Assembly: GCF_024699965.1 (NCBI RefSeq)
Contig: NZ_JAJOMZ010000004.1
Span: 1,982,001 to 2,046,000 of the forward strand
DNA: 64,000 nt
Direction: 5' to 3'
Source of the DNA: Flavobacterium sp. J372
Lineage (GTDB): Bacteria; Bacteroidota; Bacteroidia; Flavobacteriales; Flavobacteriaceae
Part shown: positions 1-8,898 of the stretch, one piece after another
Position numbering within the stretch: the first letter of the stretch is position 1
How the letters are laid out: each line of letters starts with the position of its first letter
Position numbers and translations under genes: made by a program
Notes under the pieces: generated by a model
The model's input: only the letters and a program-made list of their open reading frames with translations
What the model was told of the DNA's origin: nothing
Databases searched by the model: none

Positions 1-1094
1 CGGTCGCTTTCGGCATATTTAGTAATCAGCGGCCAGTCGGTAGGCTGGGCAAAATTCATGATGCCCTTGGTATTGTCCATCTTTTTATATGGCCAATAAG
101 CCCAATGAATATTATTTTTCTCTAACAAAATCCTGAAATCACGCACCCATTCGTCTGTGTTTTCACCAGTCTCACCAATATATATAGGTACATTGTGCTT
201 GTCGCGGAAATTTATATAATCCTGTACCGCACCCTGATTGATATCAAACCAGTATTTATGGAATTCATATACTATATTGTCATCAAGAATTTCTTCAAAC
301 ACGCCAAAATCCCCTGCCCATATTGAACCGTTCAGGTATAGTGTATGCTTTTTGTCTACCGACCGTATATCCTTTACCATGCGTTTGTAAAGCAAGTGCA
401 GCCTGTGGTTGTAATCAGGTATTTGTTCTTTAAAATAGTGCGCTAACGGCTCATTAATGATGTCGTAACCCAGAATAATAGGATCATCTTTGTATTTACC
501 AGCAATCTTCATCCAGATGGCGCTCATTTCATCTTGTGCTGATTGGCTGAAGTAGAGCCAGGGGTAGCCATAGCTGTCGTCAATATTATCGCCTGTCTGC
601 CCGCCGGGTGCACAATGCATATCGAGCAACACATACAGGTTTTCCTGCCGGCACCATTCAATAACACGGTCAAAATACTCAAAGCCGGCATTGCGCTTAC
701 CCATATACAAATCATTGGTAAAAAGCTTGTAATGAAAAGGCAGGCGAAGATGGTTACAGCCTATGCGCTTCAGGTACTTTATGTCATCATGAGTAATATA
801 AGAGTCAAGGTATTTATGCCAGAATAAGGCCAGGCTGTCCGGACCGACCATCTCGTGGAGCAACTCATCAATCTTACGCGGTGAACTTACCTTACCCATC
901 TTAAACATATAACCTTCAGGTACTAGCCAGTTGCCAAGGTTTGTACCTTTTAGCATTATAGGCTTTCCTTGGGGATTAAGAATGTTTTGTCCTTGTGTTT
1001 TAGAAATAGTGCCCGAGTATGAGGATTTTGTGGTGCTGCATGATGAGAATGCTATTAAAATTCCAAAGAACACATAGATGTAAAAGTTTTTCAT
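1..1094 (-). CDS. GH5-type glycoside hydrolase lipoprotein (C-terminus cut by window edge)
   Basis: Reads in from the ATG at 1094 to the left edge, 364 complete codons, so the C-terminus is missing. The N-terminus is a lipoprotein signal: a short hydrophobic stretch followed by F-S-S-C at about residue 20, predicting an enzyme anchored to a membrane. The body matches clan GH-A family 5: G-N-W-L near residue 50, the acid/base motif I-N-E-P with Glu at about residue 215, and I-G-E-T-G with the likely nucleophile Glu at about 308. GH5 enzymes retain configuration and cut beta-glucans, mannans or related polymers; the substrate cannot be told from sequence. It lies 8 nt downstream of the 1103-1738 gene and is probably cotranscribed. 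No SusC/SusD pair is visible beside it, so it is not an obvious polysaccharide utilisation locus, but the left side is unseen. Confidence 0.88.
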   Translation of the reverse strand, partial: MKNFYIYVFFGILIAFSSCSTTKSSYSGTISKTQGQNILNPQGKPIMLKGTNLGNWLVPEGYMFKMGKVSSPRKIDELLHEMVGPDSLALFWHKYLDSYITHDDIKYLKRIGCNHLRLPFHYKLFTNDLYMGKRNAGFEYFDRVIEWCRQENLYVLLDMHCAPGGQTGDNIDDSYGYPWLYFSQSAQDEMSAIWMKIAGKYKDDPIILGYDIINEPLAHYFKEQIPDYNHRLHLLYKRMVKDIRSVDKKHTLYLNGSIWAGDFGVFEEILDDNIVYEFHKYWFDINQGAVQDYINFRDKHNVPIYIGETGENTDEWVRDFRILLEKNNIHWAYWPYKKMDNTKGIMNFAQPTDWPLITKYAESD

Positions 1095-1102
1095 AACCTG
1101 TA

Positions 1103-1738
1103 TTAGTTGTATGACTCAATATTTTTATTTCGCAAAATTGTTCGTATCACACTAAACAACACATCAGTATTCCAATCTTCAAAATAATTATGTATACTGT
1201 TTATATCGCTCGGATTCTCTTTTGAATATATAGCGAAATATGTTGCATAACTATTCGTTCTCACACATTCCCAAGGGATGAATATTTCCTTTTGCCATAC
1301 CGTACGATCAATTTTTATTATGATTCCGACATATGTAAAAACTACATTTCCAATGGAGAATTCAATCCCTGCAGAAAAAAGATTCAGGTAGCTGGAAACC
1401 ATTTCTGAAAAATGATATTCCCATAGGTTTTCAAGGATATCAAGATAATTTTGATGTAGGCTTTTTACGTTTCTTCCGAAATACGATTTAAAATTTATTT
1501 TAAGGATTTCACCTTTAAAATTTTTAATCTCTATTATGTACTCACGCCCAAACGTAATGTGGTATTGCATCCAACTGATACCAAAACGATACTCGCTTAT
1601 CTCTTCTTTAAAAAAAGTAGTGAAGGTTTCATTAATCCTATTCTTATTCTCAAAGGAAATCTCTTCACGGTTAATGATTAGCTTGCGGGGAATAGAATCG
1701 CTAATTCCTCGCTTTATGATAGCTTCAAAGGCAGACAT
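1103..1738 (-). CDS. uncharacterised 211-residue protein
   Basis: I do not recognise a family. The protein is 211 residues, rich in aromatic residues, Ile and Asn, has no signal peptide or clear membrane helix, and is probably cytoplasmic. It begins 6 nt after the stop of the conserved gene at 1745-3214 and ends 8 nt before the GH5 gene, so the three minus-strand genes probably form one transcript. Composition is more AT-rich than its neighbours, which may point to a recent arrival in this spot. Its place between a widely conserved gene and a lipoprotein glycosidase gives no strong functional hint. Confidence 0.7.
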   Translation of the reverse strand: MSAFEAIIKRGISDSIPRKLIINREEISFENKNRINETFTTFFKEEISEYRFGISWMQYHITFGREYIIEIKNFKGEILKINFKSYFGRNVKSLHQNYLDILENLWEYHFSEMVSSYLNLFSAGIEFSIGNVVFTYVGIIIKIDRTVWQKEIFIPWECVRTNSYATYFAIYSKENPSDINSIHNYFEDWNTDVLFSVIRTILRNKNIESYN

Positions 1739-1744
1739 GATGAA

Positions 1745-3214
1745 CTACTCCTGCTCAGCCAGCAATTTCTTCGGGTCATACCCGAAAAGATGGTTTTGCT
1801 TGATAACTTCGGCAATACCTGCAGGGAGCATTTCTTCCCACCCTGATTTGCCTTTGCTAATCATTTTCAGCACTTCGCGCGAGAAGATGTCCAGGTTGTC
1901 TGCGTCAATATCTGTAAGGTCGATAACCTTTCCGTTGAATTTAAAGAACTTATACAATTCTTTCATACGCGGGTGCACCTTCAGGTTTTCAGAATCTATT
2001 ACACTGCCGTCTTCATCTTTCATTGGGTAAAGGTAAACCTTAAGGTCGCGGTAAAACAGCTTACCAAAAGCTTCAAGTATGCCTCCGCTCAGGTGTCGGT
2101 AGTACTTCTCGTCAAAAATATCAATAAGATTGCTTACGCCCATAGCTAGGCCCATACGCGCCTTTGTGTAGCTTGAAAAGTATTCAACCACCTTGTAGTA
2201 TTCCTGGAAGTTGGATATCATAACCGTTTGGCCAAGAGAACAAAGCAGTTCAGCTCTGTCCATAAAATCACGCTCATCAATTTCACCTTCAGAGCGAAGA
2301 TTTGAAAGGGTAATTTCAAAAACTACAAGAGTCTTATCCTTATCAACCCGGTTTTCTTCAAGAAACATGGCAAGTGATTTCTCATACATATCCATGTTCA
2401 CTTTTGTTACAGGCCTAAAGCTCCCACGCAGGGCAAGTATATTCTTTTTATAAAGCACGGCAGCCGGCAATACATTATGCCCGCTTGGGTCAAACATCAC
2501 CGCATCGGTCATGCCGTTCTTTACAAGCTGAAGGCTCATGAGGCGGTTATCAACATCGGCAAATCGCGGCCCGGAAAAGTTAATGGTATCTATCTCAAGC
2601 TGGTCTTTGTCGAGATTGTCATATAAGTAGCGCAGTAGCTTTTTTGGGTCGTTGTATTTATAGAATGCACCATAAATAAGATTTACGCCAAGTATACCCA
2701 GTGTTTCCTGCTGCAGTTTCGCATCATTCTCACGGAAGCGGATGTGAAGCGTTATTTCATTATAGTCTTCATCAGGTTCTACCTGGTATTTTATGCCTAC
2801 CCAACCGTGGCCTTTAAATTGTTTTGCAAAATCTATAGTAGCAACCGTATTGGCATAACTAAAGAAAACTTTGTGCGGGTGCTTGTCGCGCTTCAGTCTG
2901 CTTTCTATAAGCCTCACTTCGTGCGACAGCATCTTTTTCAGCCTGCTTTCAGTAACATAGCGGCCGTCTTCCTCCACACCATAAATAGCATCGCTGAAAT
3001 CTTTATCGTAAGCCGACATTGCCTTGGCGATGGTTCCGCTTGAGCCGCCCGCCCTGAAGAAATGCCTAACAGTTTCCTGCCCGGCGCCAATCTCGGCAAA
3101 GGTGCCGTAGATATTCTCATTCAGATTTATTCGCAGCGCTTTATCTTTAATAGACGGTATGTGCTCAATTATTCTGTCGCCTTTGAGGGTAATATCAGTG
3201 TCTTTTAATTTCAT
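1745..3214 (-). CDS. conserved Bacteroidota protein of unknown function
   Basis: An intact 489-residue protein from the ATG at 3214. A longer reading frame exists upstream to 3268, but it would run over the CAAAGTTA promoter-like box at 3235 and the divergent promoter, so the internal ATG followed by K-L-K-D-T-D is preferred. It has no signal peptide, no transmembrane helix and no beta-barrel C-terminus. The sequence resembles a cytoplasmic family that I recall as widespread in Flavobacteriia, whose database names are inconsistent and not trustworthy. I see no H-x-G-H nucleotidyltransferase motif or other catalytic signature. Conserved-looking stretches include F-A-E-I-G-A-G-Q near residue 40 and F-F-R-A-G-G-S-S-G just after it. 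Function unknown. Confidence 0.8.
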   Translation of the reverse strand: MKLKDTDITLKGDRIIEHIPSIKDKALRINLNENIYGTFAEIGAGQETVRHFFRAGGSSGTIAKAMSAYDKDFSDAIYGVEEDGRYVTESRLKKMLSHEVRLIESRLKRDKHPHKVFFSYANTVATIDFAKQFKGHGWVGIKYQVEPDEDYNEITLHIRFRENDAKLQQETLGILGVNLIYGAFYKYNDPKKLLRYLYDNLDKDQLEIDTINFSGPRFADVDNRLMSLQLVKNGMTDAVMFDPSGHNVLPAAVLYKKNILALRGSFRPVTKVNMDMYEKSLAMFLEENRVDKDKTLVVFEITLSNLRSEGEIDERDFMDRAELLCSLGQTVMISNFQEYYKVVEYFSSYTKARMGLAMGVSNLIDIFDEKYYRHLSGGILEAFGKLFYRDLKVYLYPMKDEDGSVIDSENLKVHPRMKELYKFFKFNGKVIDLTDIDADNLDIFSREVLKMISKGKSGWEEMLPAGIAEVIKQNHLFGYDPKKLLAEQE

Positions 3215-3234
3215 AGCAGCAATGTGGTTATATG

Positions 3235-3242
3235 CAAAGTTA
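3235..3242 (-). promoter_or_regulatory. -7 box for the 1745-3214 gene
   Basis: On the minus strand this reads TAACTTTG, a full match to the Bacteroidota TAnnTTTG box, 21 nt upstream of the ATG at 3214. A matching -33 TTTG is not clear. It lies 14 nt from the start of the divergent promoter at 3256-3284, so the two transcription units share a compact control region. Confidence 0.55.
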
Positions 3243-3255
3243 ACAAAACAGGCCG

Positions 3256-3284
3256 TTTGGTGAAACATAATTATTCTATTTTTG
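3256..3284 (+). promoter_or_regulatory. TTTG / TATTTTTG promoter for the MBL hydrolase
   Basis: TTTG at 3256-3259 and TATTTTTG at 3277-3284, spaced by 17 nt, fit the Bacteroidota -33/-7 pattern, though the spacer is a little short. Transcription would begin near 3290, which excludes the ATG at 3224 and leaves the GTG at 3299 as the likely start on a very short leader. Confidence 0.6.
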
Positions 3285-3298
3285 TAAAAAAAGCGGCT

Positions 3299-4067
3299 GT
3301 GTTTAAAGTATGGTTTTTAGGAACGGGAACATCCCAGGGTATCCCGGTAATCGGGAGCAATCACCCTGTTTGCCTTAGTGCCGACCCCCGCGATAAACGC
3401 CTGCGCGTGTCGGTATGGATGCAATGGGAGGGAGGCAGTTATGTGATTGACTGTGGGCCCGATTTCCGCCAGCAGATGCTTGCCTCTGGCTGTGACAGGC
3501 TTGACGGAATACTATTCACCCATGAGCATAGTGACCATACAGCAGGATTAGACGATATACGCCCTTTTTTCTTTCGCCAGGGTGATATACCTGTTTATGC
3601 GGCTGAGCGTGTACTACAAAGCCTTAAAAAGCGTTTTGACTATATCTTTAATGATGAAGATAAGTATCCCGGCGCACCATCGGTTGATGTGTGCGAGGTT
3701 GAAAAACAATAAGCCATTCAGTATTGCAGGAAAAACCGTAATACCAATACTTGCATGGCACGGTACATTGCCAGTGCTGGCTTACAGGATTGAAGATTTT
3801 GCATACATGACCGATGTAAAATTTATTGATGATAATGAGGTTGAAAAACTTAAAGGGGTAAAGGTGCTGGTTGTGAGCGCGCTGCGTATAGAACCGCATG
3901 AAAGCCATTTTAACCTTGCTGAAGCCCTGGAACTGATTGATAAAGTAAGGCCTGAAAGAGCATATCTTACCCATATAAGCCATATGATGGGATTTCATGC
4001 TGAAGTTGCAGATAAACTGCCGGAAAATGTATATTTGGCCTACGATAATTTAGAAATAACCATATAA
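3299..4067 (+). CDS. MBL-fold metallohydrolase, broken by a one-base frameshift
   Basis: The start is taken as GTG 3299 (V-F-K-V-W-F-L-G-T-G-T), just after the promoter; an ATG at 3224 lies upstream of the predicted transcription start. The protein carries the metallo-beta-lactamase T-H-E-H-S-D-H zinc motif at about residue 75 and later D-V-K, and S-H at the C-terminal side, matching the PhnP/RNase Z-like branch of about 255 residues that cuts phosphodiesters. The frame breaks in the A5 run at 3702-3706: the first frame stops at 3712 after E-V-E-K-Q, while the next frame continues directly with N-K-P-F-S-I-A-G to the stop at 4067. Removing one A restores one continuous protein. This is most likely a sequence error, not a pseudogene. 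It abuts the 4069 gene and is likely cotranscribed with it. Confidence 0.85.
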
Positions 4068-4068
4068 G

Positions 4069-4569
4069 ATGAAAAAGAACCTATACCTGTACCTTTTCAT
4101 ATTTTCGCTGCTGCTAAACGTATTTACATATATGTACTTTACAAACAAGCAAAAGGCTGAAGACGCGCGTATTGCAAAAATGCAGCTATCTGTAAAGAAA
4201 GCCCAGGACAGCCTGGCCGCCGTAGCCCAAAATGCCGGGGAAGCAGGTCTGTTTTCACTGAAAGGCAACGACAATGCGATGGATTATTTTTATGAATATA
4301 ATATCGACAGCCTTTCAACCAAGATAATTGATGGGGTGAAAGAGGGTAATGCTGTAAAGACAGGCAACAAACTTGTAGGTTACGAGCCCATAAATGATAA
4401 ACCATGGCTAATAAGCAATGTACAGGTGCTTAATAACCGATGGATTATTGCAGACTACAGCAACGGCACAGCCTGGGGAGATGTACTGATACGCTATTTT
4501 GTTGATGATAAAGGCAAAATAAGTTATGAAACAATACAGACAAACCTGTATGCCGAAACTGTACGATAA
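4069..4569 (+). CDS. single-pass membrane protein, unknown function
   Basis: 166 residues, starting one base after the MBL stop. Residues 5 to 25 form one hydrophobic helix, then a charged Lys/Ala/Glu-rich stretch (about 27 to 55) that looks like a short coiled coil, and a C-terminal soluble domain with W-I-I-A-D-Y-S-N-G-T-A-W-G-D, which probably sits in the periplasm. Similar small anchored proteins are common in Flavobacteriaceae and are sometimes loosely called hydrolases; I see no catalytic motif. It is translationally close to the MBL gene upstream and 40 nt from the lipoprotein gene downstream. Confidence 0.75.
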   Translation: MKKNLYLYLFIFSLLLNVFTYMYFTNKQKAEDARIAKMQLSVKKAQDSLAAVAQNAGEAGLFSLKGNDNAMDYFYEYNIDSLSTKIIDGVKEGNAVKTGNKLVGYEPINDKPWLISNVQVLNNRWIIADYSNGTAWGDVLIRYFVDDKGKISYETIQTNLYAETVR

Positions 4570-4609
4570 TAAATATTTTGTAACTTTAGGCTCCTTAAAA
4601 AATCCATCT

Positions 4610-5098
4610 ATGAAGAAGCTATACCTGCTGGCAGTATTGGCTGTAGGCTTTGTATCATGCGATTATATCCTGAAAGACAGGGATGACAGTAACGGGGAGG
4701 TAAGGACCGATACCGTTGTAGCTGTTGGCAATGATAAAGATGCACAAGGCTGTGTAACATCAGCCGGGTATAGGTGGAGCGACCTTAAGCGCGAGTGTGT
4801 GCGTGTTTATGATGTTGGCTATAGGCTAAATTCTATTGATGAGCTTGAAGAAGACGGCAGCATGTACAGCGCTTTTGTATTGTTTGAAGATGAAGGTGAC
4901 AGGGCCGAACTTTTCCTGCCGGATGGCTCTAAATCAATAATGCTGAAGCGTGAGGGCAAAGATAAGCCTTATGTAAACAACCGCTGGCAGCTTACCCCGG
5001 GCAAAGGCTACCGCCTGAGCAAAAGCGGAACTGTATTATACGCCGGCGCACCTACCGTTGAAAAGCTTGTAACAGGTAGCGATAACCCGGAGAATTAG
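4610..5098 (+). CDS. small lipoprotein, unknown function
   Basis: 162 residues from the ATG at 4610; an earlier in-frame start at 4526 lies inside the previous gene and would bury the signal peptide. The N-terminus is a lipoprotein signal with F-V-S-C, so the mature protein starts at a lipidated Cys. The mature part has a Cys-containing Q-G-C-V-T-S-A-G-Y-R-W-S segment and a second Cys in R-E-C-V-R-V, possibly a disulfide. No family recognised. The gene ends just before a strong terminator shared with the converging band-7 operon. Confidence 0.75.
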   Translation: MKKLYLLAVLAVGFVSCDYILKDRDDSNGEVRTDTVVAVGNDKDAQGCVTSAGYRWSDLKRECVRVYDVGYRLNSIDELEEDGSMYSAFVLFEDEGDRAELFLPDGSKSIMLKREGKDKPYVNNRWQLTPGKGYRLSKSGTVLYAGAPTVEKLVTGSDNPEN

Positions 5099-5109
5099 AT
5101 TCAATATAT

Positions 5110-5136
5110 AAAAAGCCGCTTATCGCGGCTTTTTTT
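5110..5136. terminator. bidirectional terminator
   Basis: Ten-base stem AAAAAGCCGC / GCGGCTTTTT around a TTATC loop, with a T tract on either strand. It separates the converging genes ending at 5098 and 5135; the minus-strand stop codon lies at its edge. Confidence 0.85.
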
Positions 5137-5929
5137 AATTCACACTCTTGAAGAATGCCGGGGCATTGCCGTAAATCGGTGTTTTACCGTCCCACTTTTC
5201 AATAAACTGCTGTTGGATAAGCAAGGGGTTTAGCGACATCTTTCGCAGTTCATTTGCTTTGGCTTCCGCTTCAGCCTGTACAATAAGCTTTCGGGCTTCC
5301 GCCTGGGCTATCTTTAGCTCATTTTCCACACGCATAGCCTGTTGTACAGCAGCGTTTTTAGCGTTAATTGCCTGCGTAATTGTTTCGGGGTATTGTATAC
5401 CGCTGGTCATTTGTTCAAGTAAAAAGCCCTCTTTATCAAGCAGATTACCCATATTGCTCTGTATCGCAAATTCAAATTTCTCGCGATTACTAATGATGCT
5501 GTCGGTGGTATATTTATTAAACTCAATCCGGAATGCGTCTTTAATGTAATTGAACAAAGTGGTTTCTGTAATCTCTTTAATATCCTTACGATACTTCTTA
5601 AATATTATTGGGCTGTGGCCGTCTTTTACCTTAAATGAGAGCGTAGGGTCAACCGTAAAAACCGAACCGTCTTTTGCATTTACGGTAAAAGCCTGGTAGT
5701 TTATTGTCTGCACATAGGTTGGGAACTCGTGCACATCTTCGGTAAGCGGGTTATACCATACGCGGCCGGTTACAAGGCTTACGTCCTGCACACCTTTGTC
5801 TGACCCATAGAGTTTTACCAGTATACCCTCATAACCTGCATCAATACGCTCATTACAAGAATTGAACATTACCAGCATAATGATAAAAATAAAAAATGCA
5901 CTTACGGCATAAACAATTTTTGATTTCAT
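5135..5929 (-). CDS. prohibitin/SPFH (band 7) membrane protein
   Basis: 264 residues. An N-terminal hydrophobic helix (about 5 to 25) anchors the protein, followed by the SPFH fold (about 30 to 190) with V-D-P-T-L-S-F-K-V and N-Y-I-K-D-A-F-R, then an Ala/Glu-rich coiled coil (about 190 to 230) containing repeated A-E-A-R-K and A-E-A-E-A-K, typical of prohibitins that assemble into rings and scaffold membrane proteases or microdomains. The hydrophobic stretch ends in N-S-C, so a lipoprotein reading is also possible. It is 3 nt downstream of the small membrane protein gene at 5933-6127, so the two are probably one operon. Confidence 0.88.
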   Translation of the reverse strand: MKSKIVYAVSAFFIFIIMLVMFNSCNERIDAGYEGILVKLYGSDKGVQDVSLVTGRVWYNPLTEDVHEFPTYVQTINYQAFTVNAKDGSVFTVDPTLSFKVKDGHSPIIFKKYRKDIKEITETTLFNYIKDAFRIEFNKYTTDSIISNREKFEFAIQSNMGNLLDKEGFLLEQMTSGIQYPETITQAINAKNAAVQQAMRVENELKIAQAEARKLIVQAEAEAKANELRKMSLNPLLIQQQFIEKWDGKTPIYGNAPAFFKSVN

Positions 5930-5932
5930 TGG

Positions 5933-6127
5933 TTAAAATAGTTTTTTAAAAGCGTATACAATCAATTTAAACACAACAAGTATGGCAGCGCAAAGCAGGA
6001 GTACCCCTAAAAGCACAGAAATATCTGAAGGTGCGCTGATAAGATGAAAAGCTTCGGTGAAAATAAAGAAGAAAATGGCTGCAGCAAGCAGCAATGCACC
6101 AATAGCGGTAAGTTTGTCATTCCTCAT
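5933..6127 (-). CDS. small two-helix membrane protein
   Basis: 64 residues with two hydrophobic helices (about 7 to 30 and 37 to 58) joined by a short loop and ending in K-K-L-F. No family recognised. It is the first gene of a two-gene operon with the band-7 protein and may be its membrane partner, which is inference from the 3-nt spacing only. Confidence 0.65.
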   Translation of the reverse strand: MRNDKLTAIGALLLAAAIFFFIFTEAFHLISAPSDISVLLGVLLLCAAILVVFKLIVYAFKKLF

Positions 6128-6251
6128 AGTCCCTTCGTTTTTGGCTAAAATATAAAAAGGAAATTATACACACAAACTGTCGTGCTGTATTTCTTACAGC
6201 AGAGTGATTTATAAGAATTTATGTATCTTGCGGGCTCAATGAACATGAAAT

Positions 6252-6770
6252 ATGAAGCTGATACTCATTCCTCTCCTGATATTATCTTTTGCATGCGCGA
6301 AAGAAAATCCTAAACCTGTAGCTAAGCCTGCTAAAACATATGCAACAGTAGATAAACATTCTGCACTGCGTAATGATATTATAACTTATGCAAAGCAGCA
6401 TATGGGTGTGCCGTATTGTTATGCATCGGCAAATCCGGATAAGGGATTTGACTGCTCAGGTTTTGTAAACTATGTTTTTAAACATTTTGATATTGAGCTT
6501 CCGCGTAGTTCAGCAGGGTTTGAAACTATTGGGAAAACGGTAAGGCCGGAAGATTTTAAAGTAGGCGATGTTGTTGTTTTTACAGGATATCGCGATAAAA
6601 ATACTGTAGGGCATGTAGGTATAATATGTGAAGCCAATGGTATGGATTCAAAATTTATTCATGCATCATCAGGCAAAGAAATGGCAGTGACCATAAGCAG
6701 CCTAAATTCAGACCAATACAAGCGGCGGTTTATTAAAGCGGTAGATGTGGTTACGGGAAATTCCAAATAA
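6252..6770 (+). CDS. NlpC/P60 cell-wall peptidase lipoprotein
   Basis: 172 residues with a lipoprotein signal ending L-S-F-A-C at about residue 15. The NlpC/P60 domain (about 40 to 160) shows the full cysteine-peptidase set: Cys68 in D-C-S-G-F, His121 in V-G-H-V-G-I and His137 in I-H-A-S-S. Such enzymes cut the peptide stems of peptidoglycan, usually between D-Glu and the diamino acid. A Lys/Pro-rich linker (about 16 to 30) separates the lipid anchor from the domain. The last codons run into a palindromic repeat starting at about 6760, so the C-terminal tail may have been shaped by repeat insertion. Confidence 0.9.
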   Translation: MKLILIPLLILSFACAKENPKPVAKPAKTYATVDKHSALRNDIITYAKQHMGVPYCYASANPDKGFDCSGFVNYVFKHFDIELPRSSAGFETIGKTVRPEDFKVGDVVVFTGYRDKNTVGHVGIICEANGMDSKFIHASSGKEMAVTISSLNSDQYKRRFIKAVDVVTGNSK

Positions 6771-6773
6771 AAA

Positions 6774-6906
6774 AATTCCAAATCCCAAATCACAAGGACC
6801 AAACACAAAAAAATTCCAAAATGCAAATCTCAGTGAGACTTCATTTTGGAATTTGCGATTTAGATCTATTCACTTTTGTGATTTGGAAATTGCGATCTGG
6901 AATTTC
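6774..6906. repeat. long nested inverted repeat between convergent genes
   Basis: Contains a 13-bp perfect inverted pair (AAATTCCAAAATG at 6811-6823, CATTTTGGAATTT at 6842-6854) nested in an 11-bp perfect pair (CCAAATCACAA at 6785-6795, TTGTGATTTGG at 6876-6886), with outer AAATTCC / GGAATTT. RNA from either strand would form a long hairpin. It sits between the converging NlpC and L,D-transpeptidase genes and could also stop transcription. Confidence 0.75.
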
Positions 6907-6911
6907 CCTGA

Positions 6912-8479
6912 TTAAGATTTATACAGCATTTGTGCAAGCCTTTGGTCGCGTGAGTATATATCATCAAAGAACGCAACGTTACCATTTTCATCTGCCCAGG
7001 CTGTAAAGTAAGCGATGTAAACCGGAATTTTCTGCTTAAGTGCATAACTATTTTCAGTTCCTTTGTTCATTGCCGCATCAACTTTGGCTGCATCCCATCC
7101 TCCGTCTTTTTAGTAATGGCTATGGCCAGGTCGCGCGCTTTCTGTACCCTTACACATCCGTGGCTGAAGGCCCTTTCTTCTCTACTGAACAAGCTTTTTG
7201 CAGGGGTATCATGCAGGTAGATATTGTTTGAGTTCGGGAACATAAACTTAACAAGGCCAAGTGAATTATTTCCGCCCGGGCGCTGGCGTACACGGTCACC
7301 TTCCCATTCCATATTATGTTTTTCCAAATAATTAGGATCTTTTTCTATTCCCGGCTTTATTTCATTTTCAAGGATGCTTGGCGGCACGTTCCAGTAAGGA
7401 CTGAAAACCAGGTAACTCATTTTACCGCTAAAGACGACTGTTTTATTAAGCTCTTTACCTACCACAACTCGTGATGACAATACCTCTTTACCATCACGTA
7501 TATACTGCAGCCAGAACGATGGTATGTTTACAGCAATAAATTCCCGTGCAGTATTCATTTCAGGCGCAACCCAGCGGCAACGCTCCATATTTACTGAGAG
7601 TGTTTTTATCCTTTCGCTTACTGGTGTATTTAAGTCTTTTACAAGGGCAGGGGTGATGTTTTTTTCAGGTTCCAGGTTATGGCGCTTGGCATATGATGCC
7701 AAACCTGATGCAAGGTCATTATCAAATATTGCTTTGCCTGAATCGCTGCTTAAGTAGCCTTCCATAAACAGCCTTTTACGCACCTGTGCCACAGCGGGCG
7801 ATGAGTCACCCGGTTCTATGGCCTTAACGCCCTCGCCGAGGTTTATTGTTCCCCAGCCTCCTTTTTTCTCAATAGCACGATATTTCTGCAATGCTTTACG
7901 CAGGTTATAATACTGTGCAAACATTTCAGACGTATCACCTTTAATTTTTTCAGGGTCGCGCATAAGTGTATCAAGATAAGATACGTATGACACACGTTCG
8001 CGTGGCAGGTACCAGCCGGTTTCCTTGCTGTCTTTAATATCAAGACCTTTATATACTTTATGTACCCAATAAAAATACATCGAACTTACGAGCAGCTCAT
8101 CTTTCAGCTCAGGCTTACTGCTGCCTTTCCCGTGGAATATTTCAGCAAGCTGCCCCGCGTAAGGCAGTTTTGCCGGGAGGCCTTCAGCAGAAAGAGCATT
8201 GGCGCGGTCATATAATACTTCGGCAAATTCTATAAGGCCGTGCTTATCATGCCATATGTAATGGTAATCATGTTTTTTATACAACTCTTTTACTTCAGGC
8301 TGAAACTCTTTAAAGTCTTTGTGTTGAGCAAAAAATGCATCAATCTTAGTGCTGTCAAGCGGAATTGTGTTTTCTTCGGTATGCACTTCAGCATTAGAAA
8401 TGTCTCCTTTATCCTTTTTACAGGCTGTAAATGCAAGCATGCCCGCCAGCGCCAGCATTGCTAAATTTATTTTCCTCAT
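6912..8479 (-). CDS. L,D-transpeptidase lipoprotein with a frameshift near the C-terminus
   Basis: The start is the ATG at 8479, which gives a lipoprotein signal ending L-A-F-T-A-C; a longer frame to 8581 adds a cytosolic-looking extension and is not favoured. The protein has a peptidoglycan-binding-like region and a YkuD domain with S-H-G-C-V-R-V (catalytic Cys at about residue 442), as in the long YcbB/LdtD-like enzymes that make 3-3 peptidoglycan crosslinks. In the raw frame it stops at 7067 after an unlikely tail. Adding one base to the T5 run at 7107-7111 (A run on the coding strand) continues in the next frame with K-K-D-G-G-W-D-A-A-K and a normal family C-terminus (I-A-Y-F-T-A-W, D-D-I-Y) to the stop at 6912. 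Probable sequence error. Confidence 0.88.
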
Positions 8480-8898
8480 GGCTTGTAGTTTTTTTTTAAA
8501 AGTACATAATACCTTAAACACATATACCCACTTTGTAATTTTTTTAGCATTCTGTAATGTGAGAAATTTCTTTGATAGCAAAAAAATAATTACAAGCTAA
8601 AAGTCAACTGTATAAATGTTGTTGTTACCAATACTTTATAAAATAAGTACATGAATTTTTAGTATGCAGGTATAAATTAGGCTGAAACAACTCTTAACAA
8701 AAATATAAACCTTTAAAAAACACGATAAATAACATCTAAAAACCGATGAACTGCCCAAACCGGATGTACGAATTTACGTAGGTTATATATAACTTGTAGT
8801 AGTGTCAGAAAAAGATTGTGACACCCACATCCAACCAAAAAAATGCGAAATGCCAAAAGCACGTAGCAGCACATTTAATTAAAAATTAGATAAGAGCT
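8480..8898. other. 419-nt AT-rich spacer without a recognised gene
   Basis: Lies between divergent genes and must hold the promoters of both the L,D-transpeptidase (minus) and the 8899 gene (plus). It is very AT-rich. I found no full TAnnTTTG box at a convincing distance for either gene, no tRNA and no credible small reading frame. The stretch from about 8800 to 8898 is probably a 5' leader of the 8899 gene. Confidence 0.5.

Noticed and set aside
1745..3268. Nicotinate-nucleotide adenylyltransferase or TonB receptor label for the 1745-3214 gene
   Set aside because: No H-x-G-H motif, no signal peptide and no barrel are visible, so I left it unnamed.
3224..3712. Two separate MBL-like genes or a pseudogene at 3224-4067
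   Set aside because: A single extra A in an A5 run explains the break, and the two parts complete one family-length protein.
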